Origin: Todiramphus chloris collaris
Taxonomy: Eukaryota; Chordata; Aves; Coraciiformes; Alcedinidae
Direction of reading: 5' to 3'
Assembly (NCBI GenBank): GCA_025345505.1
Contig: JANVCC010009742.1
Span: 2,936,202-3,000,201 of the forward strand
DNA length: 64,000 nucleotides
Shown: piece after piece, positions 8,047 through 16,449 of the stretch
Position numbering within the stretch: the first letter of the stretch is position 1
Layout of the letters: every line of letters begins with the position of its first letter
Made by a program: the position numbers and the translations under genes
Notes under the pieces: model-generated
Told to the model about the DNA's origin: nothing
The model's database searches: none
Seen by the model: the letters and a program-made list of their open reading frames with translations, nothing else

Positions 8047-9546
8047 TTACTCGAAGCGTTCTGGCAGGTGTGAATCTTCCGCAAGGTCGGTGAACCGGGT
8101 GAATTCCGCCTGGAAGGCCAGCTTCACCGTGCCCGTCGGGCCGTGACGCTGCTTGGCGATGATGACTTCCGCCTTGCCCATGGCCTCCTTGAGGTCGGCC
8201 TGCCACTTGAAATGCTCCTCGGTGCCTTCCTTCGGCTCCTTGTTCTTGATGTAGTATTCGTCGCGATAAACAAAGATCACCACGTCGGCGTCCTGCTCGA
8301 TCGACCCGGATTCGCGCAGGTCGGAGAGCTGCGGGCGCTTGTCTTCGCGGCTTTCCACCTGACGGGAGAGCTGTGACAGCGCGATAATCGGGGTGTTGAG
8401 TTCCTTGCCGAGAGCCTTCAAGCCCGTGGTGATTTCGGTGATTTCCTGAACGCGGTTTTCCGACGCCTTTTTGGACGAGCCCTGCATCAGCTGGATATAG
8501 TCGATGACCAGAACGTCAAGGCCGCGCTGGCGCTTCAAACGCCGGGCGCGGGCGGCCAGCTGCGCAATGGAAATACCACCGGTCTGGTCGATATAGAGCG
8601 GCACCTTCTGCATGTGCTGCGAGCAGGCGACGAGCTTTTCAAATTCGGCCTCGTTGATTTCACCGCGGCGGATTTTCGATGAACTGATCTCCGACTGCTC
8701 GGAAATGATACGCGTCGCCAGCTGTTCCGACGACATTTCGAGCGAGAAGAAGCCGACAACGCCGCCATTCTTGGCCTTGATCGTCCCGTCCGCCAATTGC
8801 TCGGACTCGTAAGCCGCGGCGATGTTGAAGGCGATGTTGGTGGCAAGCGAGGTCTTGCCCATGCCGGGTCGTCCTGCAAGCACGATCAGATCCGACGGCT
8901 GCAGGCCGCCCATGCGGTTGTCGAGAGAATGGATGCCGGTGGAAACGCCGGACAGGTGCCCGTCGCGCATGAAGGCGGCGTTGGCCATGTCGACGGCGGT
9001 TTTCACCGCATCGGTGAAGGTCTGGAAGCCGCCATCGTAGCGGCCGGTTTCCGCCAGTTCGAACAGGCGGCGCTCGGCATCCTCGATCTGGCCCTGCGGC
9101 GCCACGTCCACCGGCGCGTCATAGGCGATATTGACCATGTCCTCGCCGATGGTGATCAGCGCGCGGCGCGTGGCAAGATCATAGATGGCGCGGCCATAGT
9201 CCTCGGCATTGATGATGGTCACAGCTTCGGCGGCAAGGCGCGCCAGATACTGCATCACCGTCATCTCGCCGACTTTTTCCTCCACGGGCAGGAACGTCTT
9301 CAGCGTGACGGGATTGGCCATCTTGCCCATGCGGATCATGTCCGACGACACGTCGAAAATCTTGCGGTGCAGTGGCTCGTAGAAATGCACTGGCTTGAGG
9401 AAGTCGGAGACCCGGTAAAACGCATCATTGTTGATGAGAATGGCCCCGAGCAGCGCCTGTTCGGCTTCGATATTGTTCGGTGCTTCACGGTAAAGCTTGT
9501 CCGCGTTGTCCCGTACCTCGATGAATTTGCGTGCTGCCTCAGCCAT
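8047..9546 (-). CDS. dnaB: Replicative DNA helicase DnaB
   Basis: This is a 499-residue hexameric 5'-3' helicase of the replication fork. The N-terminal domain begins around NNIEAEQALLGAIL. The C-terminal RecA-like domain carries Walker A GRPGMGKTS near residue 230, a DYIQLM Walker B, and the SQLSRQVE and QLSDLRESGSIEQDAD motifs typical of DnaB. No intein is present, since these motifs are uninterrupted. It starts the minus-strand run dnaB-alr-radA-cvpA-purF. Confidence 0.97.
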   Translation of the reverse strand: MAEAARKFIEVRDNADKLYREAPNNIEAEQALLGAILINNDAFYRVSDFLKPVHFYEPLHRKIFDVSSDMIRMGKMANPVTLKTFLPVEEKVGEMTVMQYLARLAAEAVTIINAEDYGRAIYDLATRRALITIGEDMVNIAYDAPVDVAPQGQIEDAERRLFELAETGRYDGGFQTFTDAVKTAVDMANAAFMRDGHLSGVSTGIHSLDNRMGGLQPSDLIVLAGRPGMGKTSLATNIAFNIAAAYESEQLADGTIKAKNGGVVGFFSLEMSSEQLATRIISEQSEISSSKIRRGEINEAEFEKLVACSQHMQKVPLYIDQTGGISIAQLAARARRLKRQRGLDVLVIDYIQLMQGSSKKASENRVQEITEITTGLKALGKELNTPIIALSQLSRQVESREDKRPQLSDLRESGSIEQDADVVIFVYRDEYYIKNKEPKEGTEEHFKWQADLKEAMGKAEVIIAKQRHGPTGTVKLAFQAEFTRFTDLAEDSHLPERFE

Positions 9547-9860
9547 GGTATTTTTTCCCGTTCGAATTAACTATGGCCTTCGGCGTGAATCCTAAGCAAT
9601 GGAGCATTGCCAAAGCACAGGCTTAACCCCGCTATCCACAGCAGCGGAAAAGATTGGCTTTATTTCTTACCTGATTCGCGCCTCGATGATTCTAAGCCAT
9701 CTGGCAGCCCGTGGGGAGGCTTAAGCGCGTTCTCCTGCCAATGTCCACCGCGCACTTGCCAGAATGCGCGATCACGATACAAAAACCGGGCGCGATTCAT
9801 GCATTGGCCCGCCGCGATCAGCACGATCGCGACGGGCCAATGGGTTTGCTGCGGCGGGCG
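9547..9860. other. Intergenic region dnaB-cfa
   Basis: These 314 bases lie between the dnaB start and the cfa stop. The cfa-proximal part holds a strong hairpin (9804-9840). The rest should carry the dnaB promoter, but I could not identify convincing -35/-10 boxes. The short frames here lack codon bias or start sites that would support a gene. Confidence 0.6.
9804..9840 (-). terminator. Hairpin downstream of cfa
   Basis: A 16-bp stem (TTGGCCCGCCGCGATC against its complement with one mismatch) has a 5-nt loop and lies 20 nt beyond the cfa stop. No T-run follows on the minus strand, so it may be a transcript-end stabiliser rather than a strict Rho-independent terminator. Confidence 0.5.
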
Positions 9861-11141
9861 TCAGCGCCCGGCAGCCGATTCCCGGTTGTCGACCTGGGTA
9901 TTGGCGCAGCTGCGCTCGCTTTCCAGCCGCTTCAGGCGCTTTTCTTCCTTCTCGATGTAGTTGCGCGTCAGCGGCACCGATTCCTGCCGGTGCGCCAGCT
10001 GGATCTGGAACACCATCAGGTTCTGCCAGCGGAAGGCTGATTCCGATGCGGCGAGATAGAATTCCCACATGCGGCAGAAACGTTCATCATAGATCGCCTT
10101 GGCCTTGTCGCGGTTCGCCATGAACCGCTCACGCCAGATGCGCAGTGTGTCAGCATAGTGCAACCGCAGGATTTCGATGTCGGTGATGACCAGCCCCGCC
10201 TTTTCGATCTGCGGAAGCACCTCCGAGAGCGCGGGAATGTAGCCGCCCGGAAAGATGTACTTCTGGATGAAGGCATTGGTATAGGACGGCCCGTCCGACC
10301 GGCCGATCGAATGCAGGAGGAAAACCCCGTCCTTCTTCAACAGCCGCGCCGTATGCTGGAAATACTCGGCGAAATGCCCGACGCCGACATGCTCGAACAT
10401 GCCGACGGAGACAATCCGGTCAAAGCTGTCGTCGATGGTCCGGTAGTCGCGCAGGTCGAAGCGAGCCTGTGTCGACAGGCCCTCGTCGATGGCCCGCTTG
10501 TTGGCGATGCCATGCTGTTCGTGCGAGAGGGTGACACCCAGCACATTGGCATCGAGATGACGGGCGAGGTAAAGCCCGAGACCGCCCCAGCCGCAGCCGA
10601 TATCGAGGGTCCTGTGGCCTTTTTCGACCAGAAGCTTGGCCGCGATATGCCGCTTCTTCGCCAGTTGCGCCTCTTCGAGGGTCGCATCTGGATGCTCGAA
10701 ATAGGCGCAGGAATACTGCATGTCCGGGTCGAGAAACAGGCGGTAGAGCTCTTCCGACAGGTCGTAGTGCCGCTGCACATTGCTGGATGAACGGGTGAGA
10801 TTGTTCATCTGGTGCAGGCGGCGGGTGGCACGGCGAATGCCCTCCAGCGCCAGCATCCATGGCTCGCGTGCCGCGGTGGCGCCGGTGTTTTCAAAGATGA
10901 TCTTTAGGACGTCGTAGATATCGCCGTCGAGAACATCGAGTTCGCCGTTCATATAGGCTTCGGCGAAATGCAGGGACGGGTCGAAGGCAATCCGCCGTTC
11001 GGCCGCAGCCGTGTTGATGCGGAAGTGGATCGGTTCTCCGGTCCCGTCACCAAAGGTGCGCTTCTGGCCGGATGAGTCAGTAATCGAAAGTGTACCAGTG
11101 TGGATGAGCCGCGAAAGCGCAGCCCTAAGAATGGCATTCAT
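9861..11141 (-). CDS. cfa: Cyclopropane-fatty-acyl-phospholipid synthase family methyltransferase
   Basis: This 426-residue SAM-dependent enzyme adds a methylene bridge across unsaturated membrane acyl chains. Visible features are the N-terminal domain, the family signature SSNVQRHYDLSEELYRLFLD near residue 120, YSCAYF, the SAM loop LDIGCGWGG near residue 180, GMFEHVG and the LLHSIGRS segment. ATG 11141 is chosen over the TTG two codons upstream because GGAG sits 7 nt before it. It stands alone between dnaB and the ribosomal protein cluster. Confidence 0.93.
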   Translation of the reverse strand: MNAILRAALSRLIHTGTLSITDSSGQKRTFGDGTGEPIHFRINTAAAERRIAFDPSLHFAEAYMNGELDVLDGDIYDVLKIIFENTGATAAREPWMLALEGIRRATRRLHQMNNLTRSSSNVQRHYDLSEELYRLFLDPDMQYSCAYFEHPDATLEEAQLAKKRHIAAKLLVEKGHRTLDIGCGWGGLGLYLARHLDANVLGVTLSHEQHGIANKRAIDEGLSTQARFDLRDYRTIDDSFDRIVSVGMFEHVGVGHFAEYFQHTARLLKKDGVFLLHSIGRSDGPSYTNAFIQKYIFPGGYIPALSEVLPQIEKAGLVITDIEILRLHYADTLRIWRERFMANRDKAKAIYDERFCRMWEFYLAASESAFRWQNLMVFQIQLAHRQESVPLTRNYIEKEEKRLKRLESERSCANTQVDNRESAAGR

Positions 11142-11254
11142 GAACAATCTCCATCATTGACGATAGAGCTCGGCCATTATGAGGCTCGGGATTGAGCCAA
11201 GGTCGGGCGTGGGTAGGATAAACAAATTTACCCGTTTTTTTGATTCTGCAAAGC

Positions 11255-11287
11255 AAAAAAACACCCGGCATCTCTGCCGGGTGTTTT
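11255..11287 (-). terminator. Rho-independent terminator of rplI
   Basis: The stem ACACCCGGCA/TGCCGGGTGT has a 4-nt loop and is flanked by an A-run (T-run on the minus strand) at 11255-11260. It sits about 46 nt beyond the rplI stop and ends the rpsF-rpsR-DUF2232-rplI transcription unit. Confidence 0.9.
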
Positions 11288-11332
11288 ATGGTAAAGCAAA
11301 CACCACTCCTGCGAGCGGTTTTTGCTTTGAAA

Positions 11333-11902
11333 TCAGGCGTTTTCTTCGCCTTCTTCGTCTTCGTCGAAGAATTCGTCGGAAAGCGGTGCTTCTTCAATGC
11401 CATAGATCGCTTCGGCGGAGGTGAGGTCTTCACCCTTTACCTGACGCTCGGCTTCATCGGCCGTACGGGCAATGTTGATCGTAACCGTTGCTTCAACTTC
11501 CGGATGCAGAACCAGAACGATCTTGTGCAGGCCGATCGTCTTGATTGGCGTGTTCAGTTCAACCTGGTTGCGGTTGATCGAGAAACCTTCCGCCGTGATC
11601 AGGTCGGCAATGTCGCGGGTCGTTACTGAACCGTAGAGCTGACCGGTTTCACCGGCGGAGCGAACGGCGACGAATGTCTTGCCGTCGAGCTTGTCGGCGA
11701 TTGCCTGAGCTTCGGTCTTGCGCTCGAGGTTGCGGGCTTCGAGCTGGGCGCGCTGGCCTTCGAACTTCTTCTTGTTGGCTTCGTTGGCACGAAGCGCCTT
11801 GCCCTGCGGCAGAAGGAAGTTACGGGCAAAGCCGTCCTTTACCTTGACTGTTTCACCCATCTGGCCGAGGCGGCTGATGCGTTCGAGAAGAATGACTTCC
11901 AT
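11333..11902 (-). CDS. rplI: 50S ribosomal protein L9
   Basis: This 189-residue protein has the L9 N-terminal RNA-binding domain ([32 protein letters not shown] region), a long central helix rich in Lys/Glu/Ala, and the C-terminal domain ending in an acidic tail of Asp/Glu, an extension common in alphaproteobacterial L9. It binds 23S rRNA at the base of the L1 stalk. It is the last gene of the rpsF cluster, 19 nt after the DUF2232 gene, and is followed by a strong terminator. Confidence 0.97.
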   Translation of the reverse strand: MEVILLERISRLGQMGETVKVKDGFARNFLLPQGKALRANEANKKKFEGQRAQLEARNLERKTEAQAIADKLDGKTFVAVRSAGETGQLYGSVTTRDIADLITAEGFSINRNQVELNTPIKTIGLHKIVLVLHPEVEATVTINIARTADEAERQVKGEDLTSAEAIYGIEEAPLSDEFFDEDEEGEENA

Positions 11903-11921
11903 GTGAGTTTTCCTTTCAAGT

Positions 11922-12896
11922 TCAATTGTCGTTATTGGGTGGGGTATCGGTATTCACAGCCTTCGAAACCGGCGCGTTGCGCGATGTGTCAAACAGACCG
12001 GCGAGAAGGAAGACGAGAAGCGCAAAAATAAAGAGAAACACGGCGAGATAGGCGAACCACAGCGCAAACGGCCGCCAGGTGGCGCCGCGCGTGCGGGCAT
12101 GCAGCATGCCGAAGCCGGCCAGGACGAACCCGGCGCCGAGGGCACCGGCAACCGCCGTTGCCGCGTAGCCGGGACCGCCCGGCAGAAACGCAGCGGCGCA
12201 GGCGACGGCAAAAACGACAAGCGCCGGGCGCGGCATGCGCAGGGCACGCGGCCAGTCGTCCCGCGGGCGGCGCAGTTTGCCCGAGGCAGCGGTCAGGCGC
12301 AGGGCGATGTACAGATTGGCGATGATGACGCACAGCCACGCGGCGGGCTGCAGGGCCGGCAGGACGCGCACGACGAATTGCGCCATGCTCTGCGTCAGGT
12401 CGGCATTGGCCGCCAGTTCCGGATTGCTCACGGCCAGCTGCTGGGTCAGCGCCTGCGCCAGCTGGCGGGCAAAGTCTTCGCTGAAGCCGATCATGACGCC
12501 GATGACGATGAAGGCGGCGGCGACAACAAGCGCCAGCCGCAGCAATGTATCGGCGAGGGGATACCAGACATAGACGTCCTTGGGTCCACCAATCTCGGCG
12601 GCCGGACGGGCAAGGCCGGTGAAATAGGCGCCGACGGCGGCGGGCAGGGCGGTGATGAGCACGACGACGACGGCGGCCGTCGGGGCGGCGATGACGGACA
12701 CCGCAACAGCCACGGTCAGCGCGGCGATGAAGCCGCAGGCCGTGCCCCAGCCCAGCGCCGCGACAAAGATCGGCAGCGGCGAAAACAGCAGCAATATCAT
12801 GGCAAGGCTGGAATTCACGATAACACCGGTCGTCAGCAGCGCAGCCGCAAGGCCCGCCAGCACACCAATGCCGATATCTGTTCCAGTCAGTTTCAT
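11922..12896 (-). CDS. DUF2232 (YybS-like) integral membrane protein
   Basis: This 324-residue protein has about eight hydrophobic spans covering most of the sequence. Its position, between rpsR and rplI, is where Hyphomicrobiales carry a DUF2232 membrane protein. No catalytic motif is visible and the function is unknown; the Firmicutes homologue YybS is likewise linked to ribosomal protein genes. It is separated from rpsR by 159 nt containing a hairpin, so it may have partly independent expression. Confidence 0.8.
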   Translation of the reverse strand: MKLTGTDIGIGVLAGLAAALLTTGVIVNSSLAMILLLFSPLPIFVAALGWGTACGFIAALTVAVAVSVIAAPTAAVVVVLITALPAAVGAYFTGLARPAAEIGGPKDVYVWYPLADTLLRLALVVAAAFIVIGVMIGFSEDFARQLAQALTQQLAVSNPELAANADLTQSMAQFVVRVLPALQPAAWLCVIIANLYIALRLTAASGKLRRPRDDWPRALRMPRPALVVFAVACAAAFLPGGPGYAATAVAGALGAGFVLAGFGMLHARTRGATWRPFALWFAYLAVFLFIFALLVFLLAGLFDTSRNAPVSKAVNTDTPPNNDN

Positions 12897-13018
12897 GTCG
12901 CTCGCTGTCCTGCTTGTTGAAGCAGTTAGAGGTGGTTTTTCAACCGATCCCTCAACTTGGGTTTTCTGGTGTGCCTGACCGCGCCCATCGCGGAAGGCTG
13001 TGTTGCCCCGGAGGGCAG

Positions 13019-13047
13019 AAGGCGGCGGGATGAAATCCTGCCGCCTT
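13019..13047 (-). terminator. Hairpin downstream of rpsR
   Basis: AAGGCGGCGGGAT pairs with ATCCTGCCGCCTT (one G-U) around a 3-nt loop. It is 9 nt beyond the rpsR stop with no T-run on the minus strand. It may attenuate read-through into DUF2232-rplI. Confidence 0.5.
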
Positions 13048-13055
13048 CGATAGTC

Positions 13056-13304
13056 TTACTTTACCACGTATGGCAGCAGGCCGAGGAAACGGGCGCGCTT
13101 GATCGCCTGGGCGAGTTCGCGCTGCTTCTTCTGGCTGACAGCCGTAATACGGGAAGGAACGATCTTGCCACGCTCGGAAATGTAGCGCGACAGGAGCTTG
13201 ATGTCCTTGTAGTCGATCTTCGGCGCATTGGCACCCGAGAACGGGCAGGTCTTGCGGCGGCGATGGAACGGACGACGGGTCGGGATCTGATTGATATCAA
13301 CCAT
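13056..13304 (-). CDS. rpsR: 30S ribosomal protein S18
   Basis: This 82-residue basic protein has the S18 signature: RRKTCPFSG, then [19 protein letters not shown] and [27 protein letters not shown]. It binds 16S rRNA in the platform as a heterodimer with S6. Its ATG overlaps the rpsF stop as TAATG, giving translational coupling that keeps S6 and S18 in step. Confidence 0.98.
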   Translation of the reverse strand: MVDINQIPTRRPFHRRRKTCPFSGANAPKIDYKDIKLLSRYISERGKIVPSRITAVSQKKQRELAQAIKRARFLGLLPYVVK

Positions 13305-13729
13305 TATTCTGCTCCTTCACCGGCTTCGTTGTCACGCGGGCGGCGTGGGCGGCGCGGACGATCGTCATCACGGCCACCGAACTTGTCGTCGCGTTCGCGG
13401 CGATCGTCACGGCGTGCAAGCATGGCCGACTGGCCTTCTTCGTGCTCTTCAACGCGGATCGTCATGAAGCGCAGAACGTCTTCATTGATGCGCTGCTGGC
13501 GCTCAACTTCGGCAACGGCAGCTGCCGGAGCATCGATGTTGAGAAGCGAGTAATACGCCTTGCGGTTCTTGTTGATGCGGTATGTCAGGGCGCGGAGGCC
13601 CCAGCTTTCAATACGCCCGACTTTGCCGCCATTGGCCTCGATGATACCCTTGTACTGTTCTACAAGCGCATCGACCTGCTGCTGCGAAATGTCCTGTCGA
13701 GCAAGGAACACATGTTCATAAAGAGCCAT
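13304..13729 (-). CDS. rpsF: 30S ribosomal protein S6
   Basis: This 141-residue protein has an N-terminal S6 fold ([20 protein letters not shown], then [29 protein letters not shown]). An Arg/Asp-rich disordered tail ([21 protein letters not shown]) makes it longer than E. coli S6 before modification. It pairs with S18. The leader upstream has GC hairpins and CCG-containing bulges that could be an S6:S18 autoregulatory element; I cannot confirm this by eye. Confidence 0.98.
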   Translation of the reverse strand: MALYEHVFLARQDISQQQVDALVEQYKGIIEANGGKVGRIESWGLRALTYRINKNRKAYYSLLNIDAPAAAVAEVERQQRINEDVLRFMTIRVEEHEEGQSAMLARRDDRRERDDKFGGRDDDRPRRPRRPRDNEAGEGAE

Positions 13730-14023
13730 TGTCTTTGCCTTTCTTCGTTAATATTGCCCGGAATCAACGGTAAACCTCTGCGAATCTCTCTGCCGGGTGA
13801 CCGGGGAAGAAAGGACGCTGATGGAGACGATCGAGAGCGGAGACACGGGAGGCTGAAGCTTTTACGCTTCCACGGATCGAAATCCGGCCCTCCGTTCAGC
13901 CCCCAGCTGACGCCGAGCAATGAACGGGCGGCTTATACGGGCAAATGGCAAAAGACGCAACCCGCCACGGACGTTTTATATTGCAACGCGACATGCCGGG
14001 CAGTTTATGGGGATTTGTAGTCC

Positions 14024-14116
14024 GTGGTGCGTGGTTCGACAAGCTCACCATGAGGGAATCCGGTGCTCTGCAAAATGCAACTTCCCTCATGGTGAGCTTG
14101 TCGAACCACGCACCAC
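14024..14116. repeat. Palindromic element copy A
   Basis: The arms 14024-14057 and 14083-14116 are perfect 34-bp inverted repeats with the core GGTTCGACAAGCTCACCATG. The centre is short, 25 bases, and keeps only part of the family core (CTGCAAAATGCAA). It lies between the divergent genes rpsF and fabD. It is the longest-armed and shortest-looped copy of the six in the window. Confidence 0.95.
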
Positions 14117-14443
14117 AGTTTTGCCATCTCAAATAAAAACCACGCCAACTTATCCACGTTCTCCCAACCTCGCTTATTCTTCTCGTGTCCTTTCCGGCGG
14201 GAATGCTTCCGGAAACCTTCGAAAGTCGGGAAAGGATCGGCGCTTCGGCCCTGCAGGGAGGAACCTGTGCGGCCGGGGAGGTTTGGCCCAATGGATGCGC
14301 ATTGGGTAAAACCCTCAAAAACGCCGAGGCGGGTGGTCCCCAGGATCGCAAGCATTGCATACCACATACCCCAAGACCCGCGTTCCAGGGACCGCCCGTC
14401 TTTCCCACCTTTCAACAGCCAGACGCGACAGCGGGCGTGGCGC

Positions 14444-14472
14444 TGAAAACCCGTTATTCCGCCTATTATAAT
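14444..14472 (+). promoter_or_regulatory. Candidate promoter for fabD
   Basis: A consensus TATAAT at 14467-14472 is preceded at a 17-nt spacing by TGAAAA, a poor -35. This would give a leader of about 100 nt before the fabD start. It is the only consensus -10 in this gap. Confidence 0.4.
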
Positions 14473-14580
14473 GTGCATGTGCGGCCGGTACGGCGCATGA
14501 AAGCTTGACTTCGGGCTTGCCGATAGGCACATCGCGCGGCAGATTGACGACGATAAAGCAGAAATCCGGAGGCACGCCCC

Positions 14581-15525
14581 ATGTCCATAGCATTCACCTT
14601 CCCCGGTCAGGGCAGTCAGGCCGTCGGCATGGGCAAGGCATTGGCCGACAATTTTGCCGAAGCCAAAGCGGTGTTCGACGAGGTCGACGATGCGCTTGGT
14701 GAAAAGCTCTCCGCCATCATCTGGGACGGCCCGGAAGAAACCCTGACACTGACCGCCAATGCGCAGCCGGCCCTGATGGCGGTGTCCATCGCTGTCATCC
14801 GCGTGCTGGAAGCGCGCGGCATATCGATCAAGGACAAGGTCGCCTATGTCGCCGGTCATTCGCTCGGCGAATATTCGGCGCTGTGCGCTGCCGGTACATT
14901 CTCGCTCGCCGATACGGCGCGGCTCCTGCGCATCCGCGGCAATGCCATGCAGCAGGCGGTTCCCGCCGGTGCTGGTGCCATGGCCGCCATCATCGGGCTT
15001 GAGCACGAGGTTGTCGCCGCTGTCTGCGCCGATGCCGCGCTCGAAGGCCCGGTGCAGATCGCCAATGACAATGGCGGCGGCCAGATCGTCATTTCCGGGT
15101 CGAAGGCACCGGTCGAGGCGGCCGCCGCGCTGGCGACGGAACGGGGCGCCAAGCGCGCCATCATGCTACCGGTCTCCGCACCTTTCCATTCCGCGCTGAT
15201 GGCGCCGGCCGCCGATGCCATGCGCGAGGCGCTGGCCAATGTGGCCAAGCACGATCCGGTGGTGCCGCTGATCGCCAATGTGCGCGCGGCTCCGGTGACG
15301 TCGGCCGATGCAATCGCAGCCTTGCTGGTTGAGCAGGTAACAGGCCAGGTCCGTTGGCGCGAGACGGTCGAGTGGTTCGGCGCCAATGGCGCAACGACAC
15401 TCTACGAGATTGGCGCAGGCAAGGTTTTGACCGGCCTGGCACGCCGCATCAACAAGGACATTTCCGGTGTCGCCGTCGGCACGCCGGAAGATATCGAAGC
15501 AGCTGTTGCTGTACTGAACGTTTGA
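14581..15525 (+). CDS. fabD: Malonyl-CoA:ACP transacylase
   Basis: This 314-residue enzyme moves malonyl from CoA to ACP to feed chain elongation. The N-terminal FPGQGSQ motif (residues 7-13), the nucleophile Ser94 in GHSLGEYSA and the catalytic His203 in APFHSALM are all present. CGGAGG precedes the ATG. It is the first gene of the fab cluster and lies 17 nt before fabG. Confidence 0.98.
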   Translation: MSIAFTFPGQGSQAVGMGKALADNFAEAKAVFDEVDDALGEKLSAIIWDGPEETLTLTANAQPALMAVSIAVIRVLEARGISIKDKVAYVAGHSLGEYSALCAAGTFSLADTARLLRIRGNAMQQAVPAGAGAMAAIIGLEHEVVAAVCADAALEGPVQIANDNGGGQIVISGSKAPVEAAAALATERGAKRAIMLPVSAPFHSALMAPAADAMREALANVAKHDPVVPLIANVRAAPVTSADAIAALLVEQVTGQVRWRETVEWFGANGATTLYEIGAGKVLTGLARRINKDISGVAVGTPEDIEAAVAVLNV

Positions 15526-15542
15526 ACGGAAGGGATTGAGCA

Positions 15543-16280
15543 ATGTTTGACCTGACAGGCCGCAAGGCTCTCATAACCGGCGCCAGCGGCGGTATCGGCG
15601 AATCCATTGCCCGCGCGCTGCATGCGCAGGGCGCCATTGTCGGCCTGCATGGCACACGCGTCGAAAAACTCGAGGCGCTGGCAAACGAGCTTGGCGACCG
15701 GGTCAAGATTTTCCCGGCCAACCTGTCGAACCGCGATGAAGTGAAGGCGCTGGGCGAAAAGGCCGAAGCCGATCTCGAAGGCGTCGAAATCCTCGTCAAC
15801 AATGCCGGCATCACCAAGGACGGCCTGTTCGTGCGCATGAGCGATGCCGATTGGGACAATGTGCTGGAGGTCAACCTGACCGCCGTGTTCCGCCTGACCC
15901 GCGAACTGACCCATCCGATGATGCGCCGCCGCTATGGCCGCATCATCAACATCACCTCCGTTGTCGGCGTGACCGGCAATCCGGGCCAGACCAACTATGT
16001 CGCGTCCAAGGCCGGCCTTATCGGTTTTTCCAAGGCGCTCGCGGCTGAGATCGCCAGCCGCAACGTCACGGTCAATTGCGTTGCACCCGGTTTCATCGAA
16101 TCGGCCATGACGGACAAGCTGAACGACAAGCAGAAGGAAGGCATCATGTCCGCCATCCCGATGCGCCGCATGGGGACAGGCGAAGAGGTGGCATCCTCCG
16201 TGGTCTATCTCGCCAGCAACGAGGCTTCCTACGTCACCGGCCAGACGATCCACGTCAACGGCGGCATGGCGATGATCTGA
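15543..16280 (+). CDS. fabG: 3-oxoacyl-[ACP] reductase
   Basis: This 245-residue NADPH-dependent SDR is the first reduction step of the fatty-acid cycle. The cofactor loop TGASGGIG is at residues 15-22, NNAG is near 88, and the S-Y-K triad includes YVASK near residue 151. The length and the PMRRMGTGEEVASSVVYLAS tail are typical of FabG. It directly follows fabD. A strong terminator comes next, so acpP downstream is not simply co-transcribed here. Confidence 0.97.
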   Translation: MFDLTGRKALITGASGGIGESIARALHAQGAIVGLHGTRVEKLEALANELGDRVKIFPANLSNRDEVKALGEKAEADLEGVEILVNNAGITKDGLFVRMSDADWDNVLEVNLTAVFRLTRELTHPMMRRRYGRIINITSVVGVTGNPGQTNYVASKAGLIGFSKALAAEIASRNVTVNCVAPGFIESAMTDKLNDKQKEGIMSAIPMRRMGTGEEVASSVVYLASNEASYVTGQTIHVNGGMAMI

Positions 16281-16305
16281 GCCAGGTCAGGTCAGCCAGT
16301 ATTTG

Positions 16306-16341
16306 AAAGCCCCGGGCGGAAACGTCCGGGGCTTTGTTTTT
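16306..16341 (+). terminator. Rho-independent terminator of fabD-fabG
   Basis: A 13-bp stem built on AAAGCCCCGG/CCGGGGCTTT has a GAAA tetraloop, followed by GTTTTTC. It separates fabDG from the glycosidase gene. Confidence 0.93.
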
Positions 16342-16449
16342 CACTGTACGAATGAGCCTGACCCTAGACCTTTGTAGAATTGATTTTTGCCTGAATTATT
16401 TCGACCATCAAAACAATTATACCAAGAACATTTCGAGGAGGAAATTGTT

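Larger units (their letters stand above)
13730..14580. other. Long divergent intergenic region rpsF-fabD
   Basis: These 851 bases lie between divergent core genes. The region holds a palindromic element (14024-14116), a candidate fabD promoter (14444-14472), and the rpsF leader near 13730-13860. The frames that span it on either strand are artefacts of the palindromic element and carry no recognisable domain. Nothing else is supported in 14120-14440. Confidence 0.6.

Noticed and set aside
13896-15006. Overlapping minus-strand frames between rpsF and fabD
   Set aside because: They run through palindromic element A and antisense to fabD; the peptides contain only element-derived strings.
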